DNA from: Phallusia mammillata
Taxonomy: Eukaryota; Chordata; Ascidiacea; Phlebobranchia; Ascidiidae
NCBI GenBank assembly: GCA_003260075.1
Contig: QLIY01000057.1
Location: 136,367 to 200,366 of the forward strand
Length of the DNA stretch: 64,000 bases
Direction: 5' to 3'
The notes beneath the pieces were generated by a model, which saw only the letters and a list, made by a program, of their open reading frames with translations, had not been told where the DNA came from and did not search any database. Position 1 is the first letter of the stretch; every line of letters begins with the position of its first letter. This document shows positions 23,161 to 34,352 of the stretch, piece after piece. A program made the position numbers and the translations under genes.

Positions 23161-25160
23161 AGATACAGCAATTAGTTAATTTATGGTGTTTCGTTTTGGC
23201 GAAAATGAAAGTTTATGCATTAATTCCATGCAGTCAAAAAGTTCGGTTTCGGCCGAGTTTTCAAAAAAGTTGGGGCCGAAACCGAATTATTGAAAACAGC
23301 ATATTTGGCCAAAATGTTTCGGCCAACCGTCTCTGTTATTTTCATGTGCGAATTTTTGATAATACAGTTGACAAACCTGTAACCTTGACACGCTCAGGGA
23401 TTTTTGAGTTCACACTCTAATTTTTGAGCCAGGTTAAGAGACAGATTTGTTGTATCATTAAGGGCAATGCAACTGCAGCCAAAGAGCGCGAATATTTTTT
23501 TACAAAGCTATCATCCAACTATAAGCACCAAATATAAAGCCATGACGTCATCAACATTTATTGCTTCTGGTTTAGTAGTTGAGTTTGTTTTGCCAGGTGC
23601 GCAGCGTTGATACGTACAAGCGCGACAAAGTTGACGGGACATTTGGTGTATGGATGGTAAACGCGCTGCAGCTGCACCGTTACTACAAGCGTTATGTGAC
23701 CGGGAATTACATTGCAGGGTACGGTGAGATTGCGATGAAATCACGTGGTAAACAGGTTAAAATGTTTTGGTCAATTGCAAAGCTGCAATATCCTTCGCAA
23801 ATGGAAACGACCGAAAAACAACCATTTCATCAACCATAATTGATTCTGTGTACCATCACAATGTACCCGTACTTCATTGTTCTTTGCATACCGTACTTTT
23901 TGATGATTTTAGCTACATATCGTACGGCCAGTCTTAGCAACAACATATCGGTTTTGGTGAAGACTATTTGCCCAAAGATTAGCATTTTTTGTCTGGCAAA
24001 AATCTGTCCCAAACAACTCAACGTTTTGACGCACACAAATACGCAGAAATTTGTTTAATAAGAACGCCACTAACGAATAACGAAAGAATCATAAACGCAC
24101 ACAAGTATGCTGATAAAGGTGAATGGATGGATGGAGAAGGTCACAGATATAGACATTGAAGACGAAAATCTCAGAACAGTGAGGTACGTCAATGGAAACG
24201 TACCCACATACCAGCGGCTGTTACAGGTCAAAACATGTACGGCATGACAATCAGTAAAGGACAACTGTCATACAACCATACACATCACTCAAGTGCAAAA
24301 ATGAAAGATATTCAAGTTATATTTTTCTTGCAAAATTGCCACACTTAAGCCAGTGGTTGGAAGTAGATTTCAGCAATGGCCATTATAACTTGGTAATACA
24401 GTTACCATTTAACACCTTTGTGACCATCTTTTTTACCACCAAAAAACGTATGTAGATGTGCAAAATAAAACAAATATACATATATTTACACCTTCAACTT
24501 TTTGGCACCAAATTTTAAATTTTTTTGAGCCATATTATCTGTAAATCATACCATCACACAAAGAGGCTTCAAGATTTACCAAATTGCAAAACTGTGATGT
24601 TAGTGGTTTCATTTAAACAGTAACAATCAGGAAGAACAAACCAAATAATTGCACAAAAAATATGAAACACAAAAAAGGACATTTTTAGCACGTACATTTG
24701 GAACTGGTATATATATGTACAAAATGGAACATTAAAGTTCCGGCACTGTACTAAGGCGCACAGAACACATTTGAAACTGTTTTAGGCCAAACAAAAGCAC
24801 TCATTTAAGTAAAAAAAATATAAAAACACATCAATAATGTATATTGTACCACACAATAAAATCCTGCATCAAATAGCATACCTTCTATCAAATAAATGGG
24901 AATGTTCAAGGATCTTTTAACTTGTGTTATAATTAAAGACAAAGATTACCAATCCTGAAATATAGAGTACCATGCATTTAGCATTATTGGCCCGGGAAAA
25001 AAGTGTGTGCTATTTTCTCAGTTTTGTGGTCCAGTTGTTATTTGGAACCAATGAAACTTAAAAACCAACAAAAAATAGGTATTGCCTTTTACATTGGGGA
25101 GCAACATGTAATGGATGCATTACATCTCAGACACAAAATAAACAAGTTCAAACACAGAAG

Positions 25161-28100
25161 TCACTTTCTGACACTGTGTCGGACAGCATGGCAAACCCAA
25201 TCAACTTTGGTGGTCCACTGCTTTTGCTGAGCAGCAGATAGGCAGCCCAAGAAGTAGGAAACTGCTTCTTCTGTGCTTTTCTCTAAAGCAAGTGAATTGC
25301 GAACATATTCAATGTCTTCAAAGCAGGTAAGTTCAGGAATTCCAGCACCAAGCATCATTGACAATAAGTTGATTATGACATTTGCCTTGGCTCGAAGGGA
25401 GAGGTAGGCACGGCAACAAAGATCCTCAAAGTTCTTGTAGTCATCCGTTTTAGCAATATCTGATGCAGCACCTCTGCAAATTATGCGCATAAAATCACCT
25501 GGCAGAACAAATGGGACACGATTTCTGCAGATTCCGTACTTCTTTTTCTTGTGGTTTAAAAAGTGACCAAAATCAATATGAAACATTTGGCCATTCTTTT
25601 TAATCATGATGTTGTCATTATGTCTGTCAGCAATCCCAAGCACCAAAGTTGCTACACAATAGCCAGCACATGATCGTGTGAAGTTGTACACAGCTTTGTG
25701 ATATTGCTTTTCACCTTGATTGTGGTCTTTAAGCCACTGGTGTAGTGTACCTGATCTAAGTTGCAGCGATCCAACAACACCACCCTTCTTTTGCACACTC
25801 ATAATCGTTTCAGCATGTTTAACAATCTCAATCATGCCAACATTTTGACCCATGGAGATACACATGTAGGGAGAAATACAGAGGTCCAGGTTGTCAGTTT
25901 GCCATATATCATCCATGACTCGCAAAATCTGCAAAGTTAGCATATCTTGTCGAAGGTCATCCCCATTTTTAAATAGTATTCCATGAATTGATGGGGTGCA
26001 GTCAGTAATGGTGTTGCTACTTTTCCACTGAAGAATAATTGGTTTCTTTGCTGAGGACTTGACCTCACACATATCCACACACAGGTCTTTCAGTTCACAT
26101 GCAGGGTTTAGGGCACTTAAATTGTGGTTCAAAAGCTCCTCGTAATCAGGCTTCATTAAATGATCTCTGAGAGATTTCTGTGACACAGTATCTTCTTTTT
26201 GTAAAATGGTGCTGACATTCACAAGCTTTTCAACTATCTCAGTTTGTCGCACCAGTTGTGGAAGGTAAGCTCCACATGATCGGCAATATGCTTCAAGAAA
26301 CAGACCAAATCTCATTGACACCTGTACATCATGCATTTCAGACTTTAAATGCCAAAATAGATAATGCCCAATTCTCATATTAGTGAAAGCTTTTGACAGC
26401 AAAAACCGAAATAAAGCATTATCCAAATAGGCCTCAAACTTTAAAGCAGTTACAAGTTGCAGCAAATACATCAGCAAACCATCATCCGTCAATCCTATAT
26501 CCAGACATTTTGTTGCAAACTGACGTACCACAGGGTCTGGATAGTTGCTATCTAGTAATTCAAGAGCAACCTCTGGTGCTACATGCTTCCAATTTCTTAG
26601 TATTCCATACATCTCTTTCACATTTTCCCTTTTCTCCCATTGTACAGATTGCAACAGCTTAGGCAAAGATTCTGGTATGCTCATGCACATAATTCTGTAA
26701 TTCCACAACATTGACTTTTCATCAGCTGTAAGTTGGTATAAAGGATCACGATTAGCAATGTTCTGAATCACATGCATGATGGTTTCTTTGGTATTTCTGT
26801 CATCAAAATCATTGGGACTCTGATTGCTTTGTGGAGATGTGTCAAGAAATGCATATTCATCCACATCATCATTGCCTGGATTGTCATTCACAAACTTGAC
26901 TACAGCTCCAAAGGTGTCAAATTCAAGTTTAAGGCAGGGCATCTCTTTGCATGGATTGGATCCACTGATACCAATAGGATGAAGAAATCCATCCATATGA
27001 CATGGCGGGTGCCACAAGCCGACAGTGTACTGACCTTGGACCAACTGACCACAGTAATTGAACAGAGGAATGTTTACCCAAGCGAGTGGCCAATGTTCAT
27101 CCTTCTTCTTTCTGACACCACAAACTGATAAGCACAGTTTTGCGGCTCTTGGAATGTCACAAACAGAAATGTTAAACTCAAGCCACTGATTCCATTTAGG
27201 CGCTTCTGTGCTGTCAAGTTCCACTGTTTTCTGGGGTAAACACAGTGCGGTTGTACCATGGTACAAACATACATATACATATAGATTATCGCCAACATTT
27301 AGGTAACTTCCAGAGCTAACACGGAGTCGAAAGTTGTCTGTCACTGACACAGCAAAAAAGCTTTTGTGAACTCTTGTTTCCTGTTTGTATTTGGGAATTT
27401 TTGCTGGCATGTAATCTTGGCACTTGGAAAGGGTCTTTAAAACATCATGTGTCTGTACCAGGACCAAATCAGGTAGCTCATCCCTGTTAATACACTGTCG
27501 AACGTATTTATACTGGCTGATGGGGTAGTTTCCTTCCAAATATTCATTTAGGCCGGAAACTTTAAGCACATAGATTTTCTGCATGTCCGAATTACTATTT
27601 TGCTTTATCATCGAACGGGATTTCTTCCTTAAAACCTCATTAATAATGGCAGTAGGTGTAGCATTGTAAGCAACACAAACAGACTTATTTGTTTGATATG
27701 AGTTTTTCTGTGTCATCCACACACGAATCACGACAGAGTTTTTTCCAAGCAAATTTTCACAAGTGTGTTTAGGTAAATTTGGAGATGATTCAACCTTGGG
27801 TGGATGAGAGTATGCAATCATGTCATGTGGATTTGTGGACGAATTCCGTTTTTCAACAGCTGCCTTACACATTGCACCAATATTTCTTCTGAAATCTTCA
27901 ACTTCTGGGTTCTTGGTGCGTTCAAATTCACTGACTGACACTCCAATGGCTTGTGTTATGGCTCTTTTTAGAATTTTTTCCTCTCGATTGCCCTCGGCCT
28001 CAACCAATTTTATCACAGGCTGAAACAAATGAATATCGCATATCCGGCGTTGTTCATCATAAAATTCCTCTCGCTTTGCATCCTTTGTTATGCCAACAAA

Positions 28101-28322
28101 TACATAGGAACTTTGATCGGATAACAGCTGGAAAAGAGGTTGATCACGGGCAAGCTCCCAGGCTTTGCTCTTTAATTGTATGAGGCCACATTCACGGGTG
28201 GTGTCAACGGAAATGTAGATTCCAGTGGGCAAAAGAATATCCACAGTGATTTTATTTGGCATTAACGGGAAGCCCCATAACTCTCCACTGGCCGAGGAAT
28301 GCCCACTTGATGGAGACATCAT
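25161..28322 (-). CDS. PIK3CA: PI3-kinase class IA catalytic subunit, PIK3CA (p110 alpha)-like, intronless
   Basis: Lipid kinase phosphorylating PI(4,5)P2 to PIP3 downstream of receptor tyrosine kinases and Ras, partnered with a p85 regulatory subunit. Single uninterrupted frame of 1053 aa (human p110 alpha 1068). The N-terminal p85-binding domain (about 10-105) starts SGELWGFPLMPNKI and includes YDEQRRICDIHLFQP. Ras-binding, C2, helical (SEMHDVQVSMRFGLFLEAYC) and kinase domains follow. The kinase has GDDLRQD, the catalytic loop ADRHNDN (about residues 897-903), HIDFGHF with the DFG Asp (about 917) and an activation loop KKKK. It ends in the membrane-binding WTTKVDW segment. The start is the first of two tandem ATGs before SPSSGH. 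The open frame continues 66 nt upstream, where a possible acceptor (AAATACAG, near 28345) suggests a spliced 5' UTR. Confidence 0.93.
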   Translation of the reverse strand: MMSPSSGHSSASGELWGFPLMPNKITVDILLPTGIYISVDTTRECGLIQLKSKAWELARDQPLFQLLSDQSSYVFVGITKDAKREEFYDEQRRICDIHLFQPVIKLVEAEGNREEKILKRAITQAIGVSVSEFERTKNPEVEDFRRNIGAMCKAAVEKRNSSTNPHDMIAYSHPPKVESSPNLPKHTCENLLGKNSVVIRVWMTQKNSYQTNKSVCVAYNATPTAIINEVLRKKSRSMIKQNSNSDMQKIYVLKVSGLNEYLEGNYPISQYKYVRQCINRDELPDLVLVQTHDVLKTLSKCQDYMPAKIPKYKQETRVHKSFFAVSVTDNFRLRVSSGSYLNVGDNLYVYVCLYHGTTALCLPQKTVELDSTEAPKWNQWLEFNISVCDIPRAAKLCLSVCGVRKKKDEHWPLAWVNIPLFNYCGQLVQGQYTVGLWHPPCHMDGFLHPIGISGSNPCKEMPCLKLEFDTFGAVVKFVNDNPGNDDVDEYAFLDTSPQSNQSPNDFDDRNTKETIMHVIQNIANRDPLYQLTADEKSMLWNYRIMCMSIPESLPKLLQSVQWEKRENVKEMYGILRNWKHVAPEVALELLDSNYPDPVVRQFATKCLDIGLTDDGLLMYLLQLVTALKFEAYLDNALFRFLLSKAFTNMRIGHYLFWHLKSEMHDVQVSMRFGLFLEAYCRSCGAYLPQLVRQTEIVEKLVNVSTILQKEDTVSQKSLRDHLMKPDYEELLNHNLSALNPACELKDLCVDMCEVKSSAKKPIILQWKSSNTITDCTPSIHGILFKNGDDLRQDMLTLQILRVMDDIWQTDNLDLCISPYMCISMGQNVGMIEIVKHAETIMSVQKKGGVVGSLQLRSGTLHQWLKDHNQGEKQYHKAVYNFTRSCAGYCVATLVLGIADRHNDNIMIKKNGQMFHIDFGHFLNHKKKKYGICRNRVPFVLPGDFMRIICRGAASDIAKTDDYKNFEDLCCRAYLSLRAKANVIINLLSMMLGAGIPELTCFEDIEYVRNSLALEKSTEEAVSYFLGCLSAAQQKQWTTKVDWVCHAVRHSVRK

Positions 28323-29653
28323 TAAAATTACAGCAATAACGCCTGTATTTTTGTTTTTTGTACCATTGCAGGAATAAATCTGCAGCACCTAAATAAATAA
28401 TAAATTGTGAGAATTGCAAACATCGAAATATGAAACGAAGCATGCACACCAATACATCCAAAAGCACGTGCCATACCCTTTCAAAAGGCTAAATAGCTAG
28501 AATAAGCTTACGATGAAACAAAATTATGAGGCTTAGTACACAGTAAATGAGTAAAACACTTTGTGTTAATTTTCACCAGAGAGATACCACAAAGTCTAAG
28601 CAAAACTTAAAGTTTTCTACAGCCTGGTATGCACGTTTTACGTGCATCAAAACACAACGCGCAAGTGCCACTTCTGCAACCAATCAGCAAACATTGGTCG
28701 GAATTGGTGAATTATTTATTCAACAGAAATCATACCACGGAGTATTTTGTATTTTATCTCAGATATGTCTGCTATTGTCGAAGAGCTATAACACTACTTA
28801 AAAAAGCAAACAATTTGTTATGAACTTTTAAATCTTAGAAAATAGTATTTTGTTTATCGTAGACAAATAAATTCCAGTCACTCAACTATTCTTTTTAACT
28901 GCTTAACTTCAAGCCGTGTATTTATTTGTCACTTTACTTTTTATGTATCTTTCCAACAGGAAATTTGATTCTTACAGCTTTATAACACACCGTTTTATTC
29001 ATTGTTGTTGTTCCTTGATTATAAAAATAGGGGATTCCCCAATAGACAATGCATGTGAGTCTGATTTGTTCTGATTGCGCAAGGTCGTCAAAAGTAAGTA
29101 AAATTTTGCAATTGCAGTGGAAGATAACTTAAATTCTTCAACTTTCGTAAGAGATAAATAACTTTTCTGTTTTGGTCAACTTGTTTCCGCGAAGTTCTTG
29201 TTTTGTTTAATAAAAGCTGACATGACCAAACGATAAATTTGTGGTCAAAAAAACTATTTACATACCGTTGCAATTTGTTAGTTTGTGTTTAGTTTATCGT
29301 TTCTACTTTTTATTTAAATTTAGTTTGTTGAATAGAGTATTGCAAATACATATATGTGTGTATTCAATTGCTCAGATTGTTTTTCATCGCAATATTTATT
29401 TAAACAAAATTAAGGTTTTTCAAAAGTTTGATGGTTTTAAACTTTGATTATAAATAAAAGTTGATAAGTAGGACAAAACCAGCCACTAATTGACAAACCT
29501 AAGCTGTCCAAAACTTTTCTGCTAGTCATCTGTTTGTGCCTGTAGTTAATTATTAACAGATATGCTTGGTTGCATATTTCAGATCTCAGACAAATACATC
29601 ACTGTATCATCATAGAGCTGTTAATGCACTAAGCGGTTGTACCTGAAGCAAAT
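28323..29653. promoter_or_regulatory. Divergent intergenic region between PIK3CA and EPHX2
   Basis: About 1.3 kb separates two head-to-head genes and must contain both promoters and 5' UTRs. A possible splice acceptor (ATATTTCAG, about 29573-29581) lies about 70 bp before the EPHX2 start codon. I see no repeat, exon or recognisable factor-binding cluster. The region is AT-rich and free of G-run joints. Confidence 0.4.
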
Positions 29654-31366
29654 ATGATTAAAAATATAAAAGCTGTTTTATTTGATCTGGGTGGTGTGGT
29701 CCTACCACAGCCACAGAAAGCAATTGCTGCTTATGGCAGAAATTTGGGTCTACCACCTAGTTTTCTTCCTAAAGTTTTCACCAGTGGAGTGCCAAACAAC
29801 TCCTTTTGCAAACTTGAGACTGGTGTTTATACAACCACTGAATTTTATAAGATGTTCGAAAAAGAGGCAAACCAAATAGCCTTAGACATCGGTTTAACAT
29901 TGCCAGTGGAATTTAGTGCAGAAAAACTTTTCCACAGTTTTCAATCAGCTGAAAACCAAAACAGTGATATAGTCAAGATGGTATATTTGGATGTGATTTC
30001 AGCTGCAGTAAAGCTGCAAAAGAATGGTATTAAAACTTGCATTCTAACTAACAACTGGATATCAGACAAAGAGCCTGAAAAAGGAAGAGCCGAGCACTTT
30101 ATGCTTCAACTGAAATTCTACTTTGGTGAAGTTGTTCAGTCTTCTCATATTAACCTAAGAAAACCGGATCCATTAATTTATCTTCATGCCTGCAACAAAC
30201 TTGAAGTTCGGCCACAGGAAACTGCTTTTCTTGATGATATAGGTTTAAACTTGAAAGCTGCACAGAAACTTGGTATTTCGTGTATAAAAGTTGTTGAACC
30301 AGTGCAAGCAGTAAAGGATCTGGAAAAGTTAACAGGCCTAAGTCTATGCCATACTCCTGGTGACTTCCTTTTTCCTCCCCCATGTAAACCCAACAATATG
30401 TCACACTGTTATGCCAAGGTTAGTGCAGATACAACACTACATTACATTGATGCCGGTGAAGGACCTGTTGTGATTCTTCTTCATGGCTTTCCAGACACCT
30501 GGTATGGATGGAGACACCAAATTCCAGCATTGGTATGTGCAGGATACAGAGTCATTGTTCCTGACCAGAGGGGCTATGGCGACTCCATTAGTTCAACAAA
30601 TGTGGATGATTACAACCATAAACAGCTGTGTAGCGATATTTTAAACCTCATGGATGTTATTGGTGTGGCTCAAGCAACAGTAGTTGGTCATGATTGGGGT
30701 GGCTCAATTGCCTGGGCTTTAGCTCTGGTATATCCTAATAGATTCAATGGTGTGTGTGGAGTAAACACTCCTTTTTACCCAATTAATCCTAAGCAAAGTC
30801 CCCTGGTGAGCATGCAAAAGAATCCTGGTGTTTTTGATTACCAGTTATATTTCATGGAGCCAGGCAATGCAGATAGAGAATTTGAGTCAGACATTAAACG
30901 GTCCATTTCAATCATGTTTCAGGCTTTTGATTCAAAACTTACTCTGAAAGCAAGTGATGTGAGAAAACGTGGTGGCATGTTTGTTGGTGCCCCACCCAAC
31001 ATCAAACCTGGACGCTTTCTCACTGATGAAGAACTCAACTACTATGTGCAGCAGTTTGAGAAGTCCGGTTTCACTGGTCCATTAAATTGGTATCGCAATT
31101 ATGAGTTGACATGGAACTGGCTGAGGCATTTTGCTGGGAGAAAAATCAGTATTCCAGCTTTGATGGTTACTGCTTCGCATGATGTTATTTTAAAGCCAAG
31201 ATATACAGAAGGAATGGAAAATCGAATCCACAAACTGGATAGGCTTCATATAAAAAATTGCAGTCACTGGACTGGCCAGGAGTGCCCAGATCAGTTGAAT
31301 GATGGCCTCATAAAATGGTTGAAGTCCATACATACCAATGAAAGTGCGCCAAATTCAAGGCTTTAG
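29654..31366 (+). CDS. EPHX2: EPHX2-like bifunctional epoxide hydrolase (HAD domain plus alpha/beta hydrolase), intronless
   Basis: 570 aa (human 555), complete in one exon. The C-terminal soluble epoxide hydrolase half keeps every catalytic residue: oxyanion motif HGFP (277-280), nucleophile Asp347 in GHDWGG, epoxide-activating Tyr396 (FDYQLYF) and Tyr480 (NWYRN), charge-relay Asp510 (TASHD) and base His538 (CSHWT). It should open lipid epoxides such as epoxyeicosanoids in cytosol or peroxisome. The N-terminal HAD half has motif II LTNNW, Lys in RKPDP and the acidic pair AFLDDIG (194-195). Motif I reads FDLGGVV, with Gly13 where the phosphatase general acid Asp normally stands (human FDLDGV). 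Phosphatase activity is therefore doubtful. The C-terminal SRL could be a weak PTS1-type peroxisomal signal. Confidence 0.93.
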   Translation: MIKNIKAVLFDLGGVVLPQPQKAIAAYGRNLGLPPSFLPKVFTSGVPNNSFCKLETGVYTTTEFYKMFEKEANQIALDIGLTLPVEFSAEKLFHSFQSAENQNSDIVKMVYLDVISAAVKLQKNGIKTCILTNNWISDKEPEKGRAEHFMLQLKFYFGEVVQSSHINLRKPDPLIYLHACNKLEVRPQETAFLDDIGLNLKAAQKLGISCIKVVEPVQAVKDLEKLTGLSLCHTPGDFLFPPPCKPNNMSHCYAKVSADTTLHYIDAGEGPVVILLHGFPDTWYGWRHQIPALVCAGYRVIVPDQRGYGDSISSTNVDDYNHKQLCSDILNLMDVIGVAQATVVGHDWGGSIAWALALVYPNRFNGVCGVNTPFYPINPKQSPLVSMQKNPGVFDYQLYFMEPGNADREFESDIKRSISIMFQAFDSKLTLKASDVRKRGGMFVGAPPNIKPGRFLTDEELNYYVQQFEKSGFTGPLNWYRNYELTWNWLRHFAGRKISIPALMVTASHDVILKPRYTEGMENRIHKLDRLHIKNCSHWTGQECPDQLNDGLIKWLKSIHTNESAPNSRL

Positions 31367-34352
31367 TTTTCTTATGTTTAACATATGTAATCTTGTGTGC
31401 TGAAGCAGGTATTAGCAAATAATTGTCTGTATAATATATATTTCTATGCAAATCTTTGTTTCTAATTATTTTTTAACCCAATTTCTTATGTTGTGTGTTA
31501 AACGACAAATAATTTATCTGTTTCCTTTTTTACTTTAATAATGCTGATTTTTGGCGCTACTACTTTTAACAACTATATATATCAGTATCTTTACCATTTA
31601 CTGCTTTTATTGTGAATCATGTTGGTTTGTTCAAACTTTAATTAAGTTCAATGGGTCAGAATAAAGTTCTAATTATAATGAATGTATTTTATGCAAGTTG
31701 CTTTAATATTTTTCACAAATTATGAACTAAGTGTTTAAACTTATTTGTGTGATTTTATACCAATACAATTTTTGTGACTTTTTTTCTGTTGTTTTCCTTA
31801 AAACCACCAACCAGCTAGGCATCAAACAAACAAATTAAAATCAAAGTCACAATAAGGTTTTTAATATTTTCCCATATCTCTCGCTACAAAATGTGGAAAG
31901 AATTTTTTCTGTATTTCACAATTGCAAAACAGCCAACACACTTGATTTAATTCCTAATCAAAAATATGATGCTAATAAAGAAAAAAGGAGAAGTTCTGAT
32001 TTGTTCAATCTTCTTCGTATTTCAACAAATTTTTACATGCCTGTTTTACACCCTATTAATACCATTACCAAATTGCAAAAACACTTGTGTGGGGACCCTT
32101 TCATTTCTGCTCGCATAAACGATTATGTTCCAAAAAGCCACAAACATATAGCTATAAGGACACAATTCAAATAAGTTAACAATTAACTCCATATCCGTTA
32201 TAAAATGTTTTGACATAACTGGTATATCACTAAATAGCACGATCACGTGAAACTGCAAATAGTGTCTTTAAAAAAGGCCACCTTTCTATTTTTGTAGATT
32301 TTGTTACACGAAACAGTGGCTCCGAATTACTTCTGAAAAAATGACTGCCCTGACAACATTTGGGGGCAATTGATGAGATATTAGTGTTTAGAAGTTTCTT
32401 TTATAGAGATAGCCGTACATTGCGCGCAGATCAATTCAAAAGCCATGTGGTAAGCGGTAACGGTGCGTAGCCTGCCCCAGGAAGGTTGGGAATCACTGGG
32501 TTAAACCGTCATTGAGCTTTTTTCTACCAAGGAGTCGCTTTGAAACGAACAAGCTCCAAGAGGTCGGAACAAGAGGGGAAAAACCGCTGAGAAACACTGC
32601 TCATAAACAATCATCTCCTCTAAAGCACATGGGCATGCAACGTTGGAACGCAACGGCGTGAGCACATTTGGAGGAGAATGGCTAAACGCGCTGCAGTGAT
32701 ACCGACTGATTTCCGTCAATATTTGTTGACAGCCAAATTGACTAACGTAAACACATTGTGGCTAATTTTACGTTTAAGTTCGTTAGTCAAGGCTATATAG
32801 GCTATAACACAATGGTCCGAAGTCTTTTATTCAAAAAATGTATAGCTCATTTTTACGCCCAAATAAAGATAATGTCGATGAAAACATCAAGGTCAGACTT
32901 GTAAAACGTTTTTCTTTTTGCGATCTCAAAACTATTTCCTATAGGCTAAGCTTTCCTATAGTAACCGTTCTTCGACCACTGCTATCAGCTGCGTGTTTTA
33001 TCTATAGCAAATGTTTTATCGAGTATCGTTCTAACGGATCATTAAACAGTCGATTCAGAACTGACCGAATGGGTCACAAATTGATCATGAGCCAAACACC
33101 TGGCAGCTGCCGAGATTGTATCGTGCGGTTGTATATCTCACAGTCATTTTAAAAACAACCTATTATCTGTTTTATCACAGATATTATAAAGTATTATAGT
33201 ATCTATGGTTTTATTGAAGCGTGTGTTCGAATAAATACTTTTAATCCAACGCCAGTGTGAACCAGGCTGTAGGCCTATATACATGCATACGGTATCAATG
33301 CCGTGTTTCATTTTTTACTCAAATTAATTTAAGGTTTAAAACAAAACGTAATTAATGTATATTTTCCACGAAAATCAAAATTTATTAGTGTAGGTTTGTA
33401 TGTGTTTTATTTGCAAATTTGCTGTTGAAGTCCCCAAACAAATTAAAAAATTACAAGTTTGGAATCGAGATTATGAGCACGACATGACAAGTCCCGCAAC
33501 TAAATCTTTCTCTTTTTGTGTGGATCCAGCGGTAGGTGGAATAGTTTATCTGTTTACATCATGTTCGTTGCCATATGATTGTGTGCAATATTGTTCTGAA
33601 AGATATTTTAAATCTTACTACTTTTATTAATGAATAGCTAAACCTAGTTTGTGTGCTAAGTTATTGGCTGTCGTGTGTTCAATGAGTGCTTGTACACGTG
33701 CAACATTAACGCTTCGAGAATGCCTTGTTTAATGCTGTAATGTCGCCTTACTTATATTGTTTAAACTTTTAATAGGGTTGAACTGCATTAACACGCAATG
33801 GGACGGGGGGGGGGTGGTGAACCAGGCTGTATATACATGCATACGGTATCTATGTCATATTTCATTTTTTACTCAAATTAATTTAAGGTTTAAAGCAAAA
33901 CGTAATTAATATACACTTTCCACGAAAATCAAATTTTATCAGTGTAAATTTGTATGTTTTTTATTTGCAAATTTGCTGTTGAAGTCCCCAAACAAATTTA
34001 AAAATTACAAGTTTGGAATCGAGATTATGAGCACGACATGACAAGTCCCGCAACTAAATCTTTCTCTTTTTGTGTGGATCCAGCGGTAGGTGGAATAGGT
34101 TTATCTGTTTACATCATGTTCGTTGCCATATGATTGTGTGCAATATTGTTCTGAAAGATATTTTAAATCTTACTACTTTTATTAATGAATACCTAAACCT
34201 CGTTTGTGTGCTAAGTTATTGGCTGACGTGTGTTCAATGAGTGCTTGTACACGTGCAACATTAACGCTTCGAGAATGCCTTGTTTAATGCAGTAATGTCA
34301 CCTTACTTACGTTGTTTAAACTTTTAATAGGGTTGAACTGCATTAACACGCA
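31367..34352. other. Intergenic between EPHX2 and RPL8
   Basis: Holds the EPHX2 3' UTR (AATAAA at 31660-31665) and a hAT-like right end (GTTGGGAATCACTGGG, about 32486). About 540 bp is then repeated around a G10 run: 33246-33804 and 33815-34355, several substitutions apart. The left copy ends just after the RPL8 start ATGGGACG, so a spurious RPL8 start lies at 33798. I recognise no other gene. Confidence 0.5.
31660..31665 (+). terminator. Polyadenylation signal of EPHX2
   Basis: AATAAA about 295 bp after the EPHX2 stop codon, in AT-rich sequence on the gene's strand; the first canonical hexamer I found there. Confidence 0.5.

Larger units (their letters stand above)
22096..25160. other. Intergenic between M6PR 5' end and PIK3CA 3' end
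   Basis: Apart from a THAP fragment and a hairpin repeat, no gene was recognised. A frame at 22396-22650 has C-x2-C-like pairs but no family I can name. The open frames at 23511-24060 are unsupported. The part 24300-25160 is AT-rich and lies directly downstream of the p110 stop codon, so it is probably its 3' UTR and flank. Confidence 0.5.

Noticed and set aside
23579-24058. Overlapping short frames on both strands
   Set aside because: No domain, no splice context, no similarity that I recognise.
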